DNA from: Amphimedon queenslandica
Lineage: Eukaryota > Porifera > Demospongiae > Haplosclerida > Niphatidae
Reading direction: 5' to 3'
Length of the DNA: 33,386 nucleotides
Assembly (NCBI RefSeq): GCF_000090795.2
Contig: NW_003546414.1
Coordinates: forward strand, 1 to 33,386
Below are positions 1 through 11,800 of this stretch, in pieces; position 1 is the first letter of the stretch, and each line of letters starts with the position of its first letter. The notes under the pieces were generated by a model, which did no database searches, had not been told where the DNA came from, and saw only the letters and a program-made list of their open reading frames with translations. The translations under genes were made by a program, and so were the position numbers.

Positions 1-2016
1 ATTTTAAGTTTTATAATGTCGGCCTTTTTGGTCGAGCGATGAAAGCCTAAAAATAAAATTAAAGGACCGCTGTAATAAACATTATTGAACATAATGAGTC
101 TTTTGTAAGATCTAGAAATAAATTGTGAAAGATTTAAGGAGGATACTTAGGCTAAATATGACAGACGAAAAGTCTCCTAAACTTCCTCTAGTGACAATGA
201 ATTAGACCTACTATTAATTCTCTGGTCATTATATTTAATACCTTTAGTATCAATGTTTCCATAGAAGTCATAATACACTGGATGACCATCTCTATCTTCA
301 CCAAAGAAACCTCCTGGAAAATATTTCTGGAGAACCTACAAGAAAGAATCAGACTTAAAATAATCTGTAAGAAAAAGAAATAAAATAGAAAAGAGGAAAC
401 ACAAAGAATAAAGTACATGTAGATGTAAAGTGGTTATGATAAGTGAAGATTATACTGGTACAATGAAAGTGTAACAAAAACAGTACAACTCTCTGATAGT
501 CAACTCTCAGAGTATGAAAGTAAATATGTACATTATAATAATAGAAGGTCAATGGTGTCCTTTATAAAATGGTGTCCTCAGTAAAGAGGCAAGAAAAATG
601 ACTCAGAATTAACAGCTATACAGTACAAATGCAATATCTCAGTATCACTATAAGAGCTGTTATAATGTCCAGCTGATATTCCAGTGAATTATTAATCATA
701 GGCTTTTACCAGCAGCCCTGTCAGACAGCAGGTAAGTGTTACAAATTATCAGATGGTGGCTTGTGATGTGTTAAAATGAGCCAGGGCTTCCTGTGAAATC
801 CTTTAATGAAGTCTTCAATAAAATGCAATTATAAATATTGTCAGGGGTGCCATAGCTTAAGAAATGGCTGCTAAATGATTTGAAATAGAAGATGCATCTG
901 TCATACCAATCAATAGACATAAAGAAGTTTAAATGATTTGAAATAGAAAATGTATCTGTCATACCAATCAATAGACATAAAGTAGTTTATGAGGAAATGA
1001 ATTGAAAGAAGTACATTAATGAAGTAATAGATTGGATTTATAAGGTAAAGTACATGTATATGTACCTCTTGATAGAATGGATGTACATGTACATGTACAC
1101 CTTATAAATTATATGTATTAGAACAAGTATCTAATTATAGTAGTCTTTAATATACAGTTGTACATTCATATTAATAGTCACTGAACCAACAAAATATCAA
1201 GAGGCCTTTATCATTAATTAATAATGACAAAATACAATGTAGAATTCTGGTCTTTGTTATAATTTTGGCTGATATTTCTACTCAATACATAAATACTACA
1301 AGGAATATGGATGCACTCCTTTAATAGCAGTGTTGTACACTCTTGATACTAGTAACAGTTGGTCCTTTTATGGATGTACCAGTATATGCTGATTTACTTA
1401 TTTCAATGGATGTATAATGTACTTATAATTACAGCAATTCTTAGTCAGAAATTGAAGTTTCACTTTCATTAATAACATCATTAATTATTATAACTGAAAT
1501 TATTATTTTAAAATTACAGGTACATGTAGATTTTTAATGGTTGAAGTATACCTCTGGTGGAGTCCAGTCAAATATTTTGTCAGCATCTACTTCTTTCCTC
1601 CATTTTAAATGCTACAAAAACACACAATCGCACTCATCATTAACCAATTAAAACGCAACAAGAGGAAATTATTAAATGATAATTAATACTAATTAATAAT
1701 GATAATTAATGAATTTCAGCCCAAATAAAATTAACCCGTTGTTGCATCTCACCTTTTTGAGCATTTCTAAAGAAGCCGACACATTGAAACTTCTGGCTAT
1801 TAAAGAGAAGATCCTTGCAATTGATTTGTACAGAAGAGCTGATTAACTCACCCCTTAGCCATCTTAAATAATATTCGTCACTTTCCTCTGGCTTGTCTGG
1901 AAGTTTCTGAGCTTCAATGCGAAACTAATCGGTACTTTAAAATACTAAAAGAGTAGCCATTAAACCCTTACCTTATCCAAGGACTCGCTTTGCTCTGGAG
2001 TGAGGGCCCCACTCAT
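1..2016 (-). CDS. SEC14-like CRAL-TRIO lipid-transfer protein, 5' part (gene continues past the left edge)
   Basis: Hand-built exons on the minus strand: 2016-1972, 1924-1852, 1796-1753, 1611-1552, 335-242, 46-1 (cut by the window edge). All junctions are GT-AG and phases agree. The translation begins MSGALTPEQSESLDK and continues through YLRWLRARSFNVSASLEML, HLKWRKEVDADKIFDW, and PGGFFGEDRDGHPVYYDF, reaching KGFHRSTKKADIIKLK at the edge, about 120 residues. This is the CRAL-TRIO N-terminal helical domain and start of the lipid-binding lobe, collinear with vertebrate SEC14L2-type proteins (FLLRWLRARSFD, then GCPVWYD and KGLLFSASKQDLL). Such proteins are cytosolic phosphoinositide/tocopherol/squalene transfer factors; any C-terminal GOLD domain would lie outside the window. 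The stop of FLCN lies 206 bp upstream on the same strand. Which SEC14L paralogue it is cannot be told from this half. Confidence 0.88.
336..1551 (-). other. Intron 4 of the SEC14-like gene (1.2 kb)
   Basis: No exon is needed here because protein similarity runs straight from the exon ending ...WTPPE into the one starting VLQKYFPGG. The stretch holds a 58-bp tandem duplication (873-988) and TACATGTA-rich sequence around 1048-1104; nothing else supportable was seen. Confidence 0.7.
873..988. repeat. Tandem duplication, 2 x 58 bp
   Basis: Units 873-930 and 931-988 both start AAATGATTTGAAATAGAA and end in AAAGWAGTTT, with only a few mismatches. The duplication is young-looking and intronic, and gives a short spurious ORF on the minus strand. 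Confidence 0.9.
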
Positions 2017-2222
2017 TCTTGTTTGTTTTTTGGGATAAAGTCCGTTTACCTCCGAATATTGTCAGTACTTCGTACTCTTCCGTGTACTAGAATGACCAGC
2101 AACGCCCACTCGTTTCATTATCGCTTTCAGCTAACACCCACGCATCTTTAAAATAATCCAATTTAAATAATAATGACAATAAAATACTTATTATTATTAT
2201 ATTATTGATGATAAAAATAAAG

Positions 2223-4144
2223 TTATTTCTGTAATAAATGAGCTCTGTAGTCTTTCCTCAGTGCTGATCTCCAGTGCAATAAGATTGGCATATCTTCAGG
2301 TGTTACAAACAACACTTCTTTCACTAATTTATTTAATCTGAGAAACACAAGAATAAAAATTACTAACATTATAAAATATAAGAATAATTGGTAGTTTCAC
2401 GAATGAAAAATTGGGGGAGATATTGGAGCCATTTTTGGATTGCTTTCTTTCAAAAGTTTGCTACCATTTTAAAATGCTCATAACTTGAAAATGCCGAAAT
2501 AAAAGTTCCACATTTTTGTTTTGATCTGAGTATGCTCAATGACACGTACTCAATGTACCATTATCTAAACTCTTAATAATGGTCGCTCACTTTTCATCAT
2601 TCTCCAAAGAGTCTTTTGGATAAACCTGAGAAAACTTGTACAATATCTTCACTTTACTGTCAAGAAGAGAAAAATGATAAATACACAAGCTGCATATGAT
2701 TAAACATGTACATGAATATGTAATACAGTTTACTTATAGTTACAAGACAGTACATGCAGGAATTCACACAAGTACCATGAGTGTTAAAGACAACCCATGA
2801 TACCTTTTACAAGTAACAGGGTATAAAAGTCACAGTCTCTCCATCTTTTTGCATCCATTCTGGATTGGATAAATTTTTGAATGGGCTAACATGCCCTGAG
2901 TAATAAATATTAAAAATTTAAAATAAAACTATCACTTTACAGAAAAGTGATAAAATACATGCTGCAATATATAGACATGCATGGATATTGCAGTTTATCA
3001 GATTGAAACTATAAGTGATGGCACGTGTATCAGTTTATACAAGTACATAGTGTTAACCACAATATGATCAACCCATGATACCTTTTACAATTATCAGTGC
3101 ATAAAAAGGACGTATACATTGTCAAAATTTGCAAAACCTGTACTTCACTCAGTGAAAAAATTTTTGAATGGGCTAACATGCCCTGAGTAGGCTGATTTAA
3201 ATAAATATTAAAATAAAAATAATACAATAATTATTACAATACTGCAGGAGCCCATGGTAGAAGAAGGGGGGGTACACTCCCCTTCTTCTATCATGGGCTC
3301 CTGAATACACTGTGACAGCCTCACAAATTAAGGATGTACTGTACTATTCAGAATCAGAGGAAGATTCAAAATGGTTTAAAATTGAGCTTAAATCATCTTC
3401 ATATATATAACGGTTATTGCAAAGGAGTTGCTAAAAGATGACAAATTGCCAATATGAGAACTAAAGCTGCCATTGTGCTTCAATCTGAGGCTGAGCATAC
3501 AGCTCAATGATATCATCTTAACATACACACTGTGTACATTGAATGGCAATTAATTACTTCATCCATTCTTCTTTGAGTGCTAGGATACCTCGTGATACCA
3601 TCTGGTCTGATATACCATCGCCAGTTAGTAGAGCCATTAGCCTCCGGATTATAACTGGGTCTAACGAAACAAGATTGTGAACAAAGAGAAGAGGAGAGAA
3701 AGAGAGAGAGAGGAGAAAAGACGGTAGAAAAGGGAGAAAGACAGGAGAGAAAGGAAGTAGAAGGAGAGAGGGGGGAGAAAGATTGTTCTTACATTTTTGA
3801 TCGTGAAGACAAGGTTGAGCCGAGTAAACCATCAGCTTGTACTTCTCTAGTGGCTCAACAATATCAGCTCCACCCAATACACTGTTGGGCTGATCCCCAG
3901 CTGACTTTGAATAATACCTCTACACAGTACAAATGCCCTGTTAGCCACACCCACTGCCACACCCACACACTACCTTTAATGGAGGGAGTATGTCAAGAAG
4001 TACATGAAGTTCAGAATCGACGATATGTCGCGGAAGATTCACACCAACTGAGAGACCCAAGAACTCAGCAACAAAAGACTCTTGATAGGTAGAACTGAAT
4101 CCAATAATACGACAAATACTCTCCGGAACCAACTCCTATGAATA

Positions 4145-4201
<57 letters not shown>

Positions 4202-4544
4202 GTAGAGTATTGCACATGTAAAATTTATAATTTTTTTGAGATTAATTTTTCGTACCTTCAGTATATTTAGGACAGACATGACAGTAGAGGGGTCGTTCCC
4301 ACGTACAATAAGTTGATCACCTCTCATGATGTGATAGGCCAACTCAGGGAAATCTTCACTCCCAAGAATCTGTAAATAATTATAAGTATAAGTATAATGA
4401 GTACATGTAATAATAATACAAAAAATAGGATCTTTTTATTGCTTACTGAGACAAAATGTCTGAGTGAATTGAAAATGGGTTGATCTTCAACTACAAAGAA
4501 AAAAAAAGAAAGCCATTGAGATTAATCAGTTCCCTCCTCCTAAT

Positions 4545-4578
<34 letters not shown>

Positions 4579-6372
4579 GTTGAAGGACTCTGAATTCTGC
4601 CGACGGTAAAGATTTGTCAAGCTTCTCTATCAATTCCTGATCAGATAACATCTTGAATGAATCAGTAACTGCCATAGCCTTTGAAAGAAAGAGAAAGAGA
4701 GAGAGAAAGGGTAGAGGAGATGAAAATGGAAGGAGAATATTCTACTTGAGGTGGTCCTTCAACAATGCACTCCATCATTCGTCTTCCGCCAGTTTTAATA
4801 AGATATATGAAATATTTATGAAGATAAACATAAATATCCTAAAGAAAGGAATAGGATTATATATGCACATGTACACGCAAAGTTCACTTTATAAAATTAT
4901 ATATTTTTAGCGTTTTTTATGCTTTGTCATTACTTTATCTCCTGTTAGATCAACAAGAGAGCGATAAGTCTGATTGGGTAGCAGTCTCCGCCCCCCATGA
5001 GAAGGGAGGAGTCTACTGCTACTCGTTAACTTGTGCTCGTCAGATTCCAGAGAATAAGTCTTTTCAGCCTACAAGAAATGATAGCCCTCCATCTTTCACT
5101 GTCTATAAAAGCTTATATCTCTTTTCTCCTTTTGTTCTCTCTCTCTCTCTCTCTCTCTCTTTCTCAATATCTAATATTCCATTTTCTTTTTGCTGTTTGA
5201 GTTTTTACTTTTTTCTGAAGGTTGTCAATTAGACTCCGCAGATGCTTCACTAAAAATGGCCAGGAGTTCACAAGAAACATCCTATCCCTCATAACAATAA
5301 TGAAGCTATACCTAGTAGAACATAATAAATGAACTAATCACCACAAAATATACACATCTACAATTATAATAGAATAACAGATAATTAATTTTCAAAGGCC
5401 AAAAATAAATTTTATCATTAACTAGCAAATTTACCAGTACATGTACATGTACAAGAAGAACTTGTACATGTAGAGGAGGAGGAGGGTAGATGATAAAGAG
5501 TTAGTTTTACTTACAGTCTTGAGAATCCTCTTGCCTGTCTGTCACAGAGATTGAAGGTGTGGGAGAGAGTGTGACAGGATGAATCCTCACCAAAAACTAT
5601 CGGACCTTCTCGGCCAGGACAAACCTCACAATTCAGACTAAAGAATCAATATATGAAGTAAAACTTAATTAATCTAGCATTTTAAGACCCCATTACTAAA
5701 TTCACTAAAACCATTAGTAAGCACAACTTCATAAGTGGCATAGATATTTTAAAATTATCAATGGTAAGTGGCAACTTGTAGTTAGACCCCACCCTTTCCT
5801 TCAATTTTAACCCTTTAACCTCTACATGTATACATGTACCTCCTGACGCAGGCTTGTCTCAGTATACTATACAGCTGCTGCTGTTCAGGATGCTGACAGC
5901 TGATGTAAGTGATTTGAGTCGATTCGTCGTATGATATGAAACCAGGTTGTCCTGGAGACAAGGAGCGACACGCCTATAAAAGGTGTGGTCAATAAAAAAC
6001 ATTAAAATACATGTATTTTCAAAGTGGGTGTATTTTTACGTACGTCACATTGGTCGGTCGGTGGCTGATGAACGATGGCAGATAGGTTCTGAGTCAGGGG
6101 GTCGACGGAATTAGTGTGACCCCTGTAGTCCCCCGGGGGGGCCGAGTCGTGCAATAACTGAGCATCTTGGGATTGATGGAAAGCCTGGGGGCATTAATGG
6201 GTGGATATTAATGTTAGTAAGAGCATCAGTGAACATAATTAATGTCATTCAACTTTATCATTATCAATATTATAGTATCTTAAAGACATAAATTGGGGCG
6301 TACTTGAGTACAGAAGAGTATAGAGGGCCCGTGAGACTCACAAAAATGACAGAGAGAGATGATGGCATTCAT
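2223..6372 (-). CDS. FLCN: Folliculin (FLCN), complete, 15 exons
   Basis: Exons: 6372-6304, 6184-6044, 5973-5840, 5637-5515, 5311-5209, 5068-4934, 4838-4746, 4678-4579, 4490-4447, 4369-4256, 4135-3974, 3904-3793, 3660-3558, 2656-2591, 2337-2223 (stop TAA). The joined frame gives about 537 aa (human 579). The start [17 protein letters not shown] matches vertebrate FLCN, followed by [70 protein letters not shown] and a C-terminal DENN-type helix ending [15 protein letters not shown] is the longin/DENN-family GAP for RagC/D at the lysosome and acts with FNIP in mTORC1/TFEB control. The arginine finger (human R164) is kept as Arg151 in QARGF (codon 5531-5529). The acidic loop after the first exon of vertebrate FLCN is largely missing. 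The start lies 346 bp from the divergently transcribed cyclase. Several donor sites run directly into (GA)n microsatellites. Confidence 0.95.
2401..2560 (-). repeat. Probable degraded copy of the intron-dwelling dispersed repeat (reverse orientation)
   Basis: Within FLCN intron 14 the text GGAGCCATTTTTGG, then CATAACTTGAAAATG, is the reverse complement order of the core found in the better copies (AAAATGGCTCC ... AAGTTATGACC). The match is short and the assignment tentative. Confidence 0.4.
2653..3200. repeat. Diverged direct duplication of about 280 bp inside FLCN intron 13
   Basis: Matching blocks recur about 280 bp apart. GGGCTAACATGCCCTGAGTA lies near 2883-2902 and again near 3171-3190; ACCCATGATACCTTTTACAA lies near 2793-2812 and again at 3071-3090. 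Flanks such as ACA(A)GCTGCAT around 2688 and 2960 are related but degraded. The left copy abuts the exon 14 acceptor. The 901-bp intron (2657-3557) holds this, the inverted repeat at 3245-3303, and nothing else I can identify. Confidence 0.75.
3245..3303. repeat. Inverted repeat, 25-bp arms (MITE-like or hairpin)
   Basis: Left arm CAGGAGCCCATGGTAGAAGA... and right arm ...TCTTCTATCATGGGCTCCTG are reverse complements with one mismatch, separated by a short G-rich/TACACT loop. It sits in FLCN intron 13 and would form a near-perfect stem on either strand. Confidence 0.9.
4141..4200. repeat. (TAA)n microsatellite
   Basis: About 19 near-perfect AAT/TAA units in FLCN intron 10, next to the exon 11 acceptor. 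On the minus strand it gives a meaningless poly-Tyr reading. Confidence 0.95.
5444..5472. repeat. Perfect 12-bp inverted repeat, TACATGTA type
   Basis: TACATGTACAAG, five bases AAGAA, then CTTGTACATGTA. It is in FLCN intron 4, and TACATGTA-rich palindromes recur through the window (for example 1081-1104, 8073, 28845-28860, 28908-28924). Confidence 0.85.
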
Positions 6373-6718
6373 TTTACAGTAGTTTTCTTTTTTCTGAGTT
6401 TTAGTTTTTATAATAGGAGTGGTCAAAATAATAGCCCCACCCATTAATATGGGTGTGGGCTGACTTAATTAATTGAGTAGGAGGAGCGTGTAGTAATATG
6501 TAGATGGGTTGGGCTGGTTTGCTGGATCAAGTAAATATAACTCCATGCTTCTGGACTTTTCTCACTCTTTCTCTCCACCAAGAGGACACTCTAAACTTCC
6601 AATCTCCTGCTTTTCTTCAGTACTTCGAATTTAGTTACTAGAGTAACTAAATTCATACAAAGCTCTCCTTCTGGACTAACACCTCCAAATTCCACCTCCT
6701 CCTCTCTCTACTTTAATA
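6373..6718. promoter_or_regulatory. Shared upstream spacer of the divergent FLCN / H-NOX cyclase pair
   Basis: The 346 bp between the two start codons must hold both 5' UTRs and promoters. An interrupted palindrome at 6433-6461 (AGCCCCACCCAT ... ATGGGTGTGGGCT) and a pyrimidine-rich stretch before the cyclase ATG (about 6660-6712) are visible. No clear TATA box was recognised. Promoter function is inferred from gene orientation only. Confidence 0.5.
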
Positions 6719-8803
6719 ATGTATGGACTCCTCCTGGACAGTATTCAGAAGTTCCTTCGTGAGAAGTACGGTGAACATTACTGGATCGTAATAAGGAGAC
6801 GTGCTAAGCTCACTAATCACTGGTTTGTCACTCATGAAGTTTACAGCGACTCAGTGATGAGCGATCTTGTCGATGCTGCTGCTGCAACTCTAGGCGAACC
6901 ACGGGACATGGTCATGAAGATGTTTGGCGAATACTTTGTGCAGACAATTGGGAGATACGGGTGAGTGATTAATTAAATATGAATTTTGTTTTATCTGTGC
7001 TATTGATATGTACATGTAGATATGTTAATTTTAGATCTTCGTCATTTTTAGTGCTCCCTAAATTAATTAGGTGCAAATTGTATTAATATTGATAATAATA
7101 AATTATGTCTGTCCCAGTTTCATTGGTAATACAACACCTGCTTTGTATTCAGAGATTAAATAAACTATTATCATTACACAATCACCCATTTATAAATAAA
7201 CCCTAACCTTTGCACTTTCTGAATTCAGCATTTTTGATACTTCACCTTGACAAAGCAAGCAAAAGAAAATATCTTATTTACTACAAGCAGTGTATTTTCA
7301 TGCCAAAAATTTTGTTTGATTCTGTATGCCATACATAGAGAATAGAAACTGGATTGTGTCAATGCTGTGTTGTTACACTGTCACCCTGTGGGCATAAACA
7401 GGAAGAACATGCACTTTATGCTTGTCCATGTGTGCATGTACGTGTAATCCAAACTTGTACTTTACGCATGTATGCATCTTGTATTTGTTTTGTATGATAT
7501 CTATTTTTTAAGGAAAGAGTAAGACTTTATTGTATTATACGCAGTGTATCATTTCAGTATGAAAGGGTATATTGTATCTTATGAAGTATAATAGGTACAC
7601 AACGTCTGCTGGTATTAATATTCTTTTCTTTCCAATCACACACACATACACTTGGAGCTGCACCCCATGCAGAACCAACCAGACTAAACAAAGCAATTAT
7701 AGATGCCTCATGAGCCTGTGTCATAACACATCACACAAGTTATATTTATATACGTACATGCCTACACTTGTACAAATTTCCCTAGTATGTGCATGATTAT
7801 TTACCAAAAAAATGCAAGACTTAATTATAATTTATTATATTATGCAGTGACCAATGTGCCTGGAGGTATGCAAGCATAAAATAAAAATATATTTACCCAG
7901 TAATGTAATAACTTGATATTAGTAATGTAATACCTGAGTCTCTTGATATCTGCCCTCAGCTTCACCTCAAGCAGTTATCTCAGTCCTCAGGTATTGCATT
8001 ACTAATACACACACACCTCCAGACACCTTTACAGTACATGATCACGTACATTGTATACTAATTGACGTACATGTACTTGTATACTAATTGACGTACATGT
8101 ATTTGTATACTAATTGATGTACATGTACTTGTACAGGTATGCCCGCCTCCTACGTGTCCTCGGCCGAGACATGAGGGACTTCTTAAATGGGCTGGATGAC
8201 CTTCACGAGTACCTTCGTTTCAGTTACCCTAAAATGCGTCCTCCGTCCTTCTTCTGTGAGAATGAAACCCCTGATGGTATGATCATGCATTACACGACTA
8301 AGAGACGAGGGTACTTACCCTACGTCACCGGACAGCTCTGTGCCGTTGGAAAGATCTACCAGAAAGACCTCAATATCGAGATACTCAAGGAGAACTACAC
8401 GGACCAAGGAGTCCATGTTGTTCTGGAATTGAATTTCGATAACAGGGAGTTTTATAAGTCTCGTCGTCCGAGCATAGTAGCGGATAGTTTTCACTTGACG
8501 GGCACTGCCTTTATCTCAATATTCCCTTTCTGTATTGTGTTTGATAGAGAACTGACTATCATTACGGTTGGGACAAAGATGGACGACGTTCTTCCTGATT
8601 TAAAGGGGCGGAGGCTCGACCACGCCTTCGCTCACAGGAAACCGAGGAGTATTATCTTAACTTGGGACTCGGTGAGTGGGCGGGAGCATTGCCATGGGAA
8701 CTGTTGCCATGGCTATCATGAAAATGAATGGGGAAGATAAGCATGTAGCTATCACTAACATACCTTATCTGTCCTCTCTCTCCCTCTCTCTCTCTCTCTC
8801 TCC

Positions 8804-8834
<31 letters not shown>

Positions 8835-11800
8835 CCCCCCTCTCTCTTTCCAGATCCTAATGCACACTAATTGCAGTTTTGAGCTGATATCAATGGAGCC
8901 TGTAATGCGTCCTCATGCAAAAGGAACTCAAAGTCCCAGTATGCAATACATTGACGCACCTCCTAACCTCAGGCTCAAGGGACAGATGATGCTCACACCT
9001 TCAAGAGACTTCATAATGTTCCTATGCTCACCAGTGTAAGTGTATATTAGTATTATAAGTATAAACTATTATATTAGTAAATAATATATTGTAAGTATAT
9101 TAGTACCAGTCTATTAACATGCACTAATATTATGCATATAATTACTGTACAATGTCCAGTGTTTATTTAAAACACCTTTTTAATTGAATTTCGACTACCA
9201 AATATAGTCATTGGTGTGTAGTACATGAACTATACACATGTCACTGAAGCTTCAGTATCACTATATAGTATCCATTTATATACTGAAGATATTCCTTTGT
9301 ATTCGAGTGAATGAGTAAGAGAACTGGTGTCCAACATGAGTTATGCTGTATATGTTTCTTGCTCATTTTACTTCAATCATAATAATGAAATGTTTCTGAC
9401 TAGGTAACATGTTGCTAGCAACTTCTCTGGTTACTTTGATATCTTACATCTAAGAATAGAAACTTGTTCTATTTTTTGATATTAAGATCAAAGTAGCCAC
9501 AAAAGTTGCTAGAAACATGTTACCTCGTGTCTAGACACTGGGCTTATAATGTTAATAATAATGTGTACATATGTAGGATGGATAGTCCGGAAGATTTATA
9601 TCAAAGTGGTATTTTTATAAATGACCTTGCTATGCATGACTGTACACGAGAGTATATACTGGCAGGATCTCAGCAGAACCCTGAACTGAACCTTGCACTC
9701 GATCAGGTACAAGAGAGGGAGGAGGGAGGAAGGGAGGGAAAGAGAGAGAGAGTTTAATTAAAATGTAAATAGAAAGAGGAGAAGTGAGGTATGTACATGT
9801 ACTGTGTATAGGCAATAATGTGATTATAAAGATGAAAGGGAGAGAGAGAGAGAAGGAAGAGGAAGAGAGAGTGAATGATAATAATGATTTTATACAAATG
9901 CTTATTTATTTTAATTCACAGGAGAAGATACGAACTAAGCAGCTGGAGGACAGTATTCAAAAAACAGACGAATTGATATATCAAATGATTCCAAAACAAA
10001 TAGCAGACAAGCTAAGGAATGGAGAAACACCTTTGAACACATGCAAAGTATAAAGAAATTAATAGTTTTTATTCAATTATTAAAAAAAATTTTTTTCTCA
10101 TTGTCAGGTATTTTCAAGTGTCAGTATATTGTTTAGTGATATTGTGAGCTTTACTCCGATGTGTGCTAGACTCCGCCCAATGGAAGTCGTTAGTTTATTG
10201 AATGCAATGTATGTGGCATTTGATAATCTTTGTGAGGTCCACCATGTTTATAAGGTTAGTTGTGTCTCGGGCTGCAGGGTAGAGTGAGTGGTGGTCATTC
10301 TTGCTTAATGTTTAAATGTATTCGTACAATAATATTGAATCATGACATAATATTGAGGATACAAAAAACAAGCAGTTTAAGAATTAATAATCTACTATAA
10401 AAAATTAATCTACTGAAAAAATTAATGTAAAATGGAAGGAAGAGAAAGAGAGATAGAAGTAGAGGAATACTAATGCTAATGTTATTATTATTATCATTAT
10501 TATTATTGAGTAATTAACTGCTAGTAAAATTATCATTACTTTGTATGAATTCTAAATGTGTCTGCCCTTAAATACATGTACATACCTGTATTAATTCTAA
10601 TCACTCCTCCTGGTACAGTGTCATTCCACCTACTGATCCTATTAAGAATATCAGGAGGTGATTGATCATAAGTAGCTTCAGTCTCTTCTATTAATGGAAT
10701 ATCTTGATCTAATAATTTCACAAATATTTTAGGAAGTTTTGGTTTGAATTTATCAAATTTTCCTTTATGAAATGCAAGAAATATGAAGTACTGTGATAAA
10801 AATGATGCCTTTTTCTCTCTCATTATTCTAGCTGACATGTGCCTACCACATGCACTTGTGTAAAAGTGAACTGCTTCACTTCCTATCTCAATGCTAATTG
10901 GTAGCAGTGGGTATGAATCATCAGCCATGACATTGTGAATATTGAGAGTTTCGCCCTTTAATTTTTTTACTTTTTCTTCCAATTTGCTTATTTCTTCTTT
11001 TCTTTCCTCATTTTCTTTCTTCAATTGTCCACAAGCTACAGCTAATAGTGTCATGTGTTTAGTATCAGCAGTGTGTACATGTACATCTTTACGTAATGGC
11101 TTATCATTACAACCAGCCCAACTAAACACACAATCTACTGGCTCTAATGGACACTCTTCAATATGACCATCAAGACTACCTCGTGGCATATTAGCAGACG
11201 AACATTCATTAGGACAAGTAACAGGATACGCTTCGCAATACTCATAATGATCCTCTGTAATAAAGAGGAATGTATCTTCTTCCCCACAGTATTGACATTC
11301 AAATGGACATTGAGGGCATTCTTTATCTTCATGATCCTTAAGATATCTACGTTGCTTTCTCTCTTGACATTCCTCATATCGACACTTTACTTCTTCAAAT
11401 TCACATTCTCCTTCTCTCTCCTCTTTATCAAGATGATCAGACATATTCTTCAATTCTCCTTTCCATTGGCATCCTTCCTCCTTATTACTGCAGTAGACCT
11501 CCAATCCATTGATAATACGAAGTCGCTCTTTGTTAATCACAACTTGGTATTCCTTCTCTTTACACATAGGACAGGATCCATCACTAGCTTTTACCTTGTC
11601 AATACAAGACCCACAGAAATTTTTTCCACAGCAGCTCACCAGATGAGGATCTGTCAAGATATTAAGACAAACTGGACACTCTATCTCCAGATGTTTAGGA
11701 AGATCCTCAACAAATGAAAGCTCTTCTTTACTGAATGAAGACATCTATAAGACTGCTAAGTCTGCTATCAATCTCTTAAAGGGGCGAAACCAAAGGAGAA

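Larger units (their letters stand above)
6961..8136 (+). other. Intron 1 of the H-NOX cyclase (1.18 kb)
   Basis: No coding exon is expected: H-NOX similarity continues directly from ...GRYG into YARLLRVLG. It contains an inverted repeat (7917-8007) and a 26-bp tandem repeat that runs into the acceptor (8051-8136). A short plus-strand ORF at 7572-7796 has no recognisable content. Confidence 0.75.

Noticed and set aside
188..552. Short minus-strand ORFs near the left edge
   Set aside because: Only the 242-335 segment is coding and in a different frame, as part of the SEC14-like gene.
3554..3877. 107-aa minus-strand ORF as a stand-alone gene
   Set aside because: It fuses FLCN exon 12, an intron and exon 13; FLCN homology shows the true splice sites.
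7572..7796. 74-aa plus-strand ORF in cyclase intron 1
   Set aside because: No recognisable domain, no splice logic linking it to the cyclase frame, and AT-rich intron context.
8652..8870. Arg/Glu- and Ser/Leu-repeat ORFs
   Set aside because: Translations of the (CT)n/(GA)n microsatellite in cyclase intron 2.
11163..11717. 184-aa plus-strand ORF opposite TRAF-like gene 1
   Set aside because: Antisense shadow of the RING/zinc-finger coding region; the same kind of shadow appears opposite gene 3 (20129-20488).
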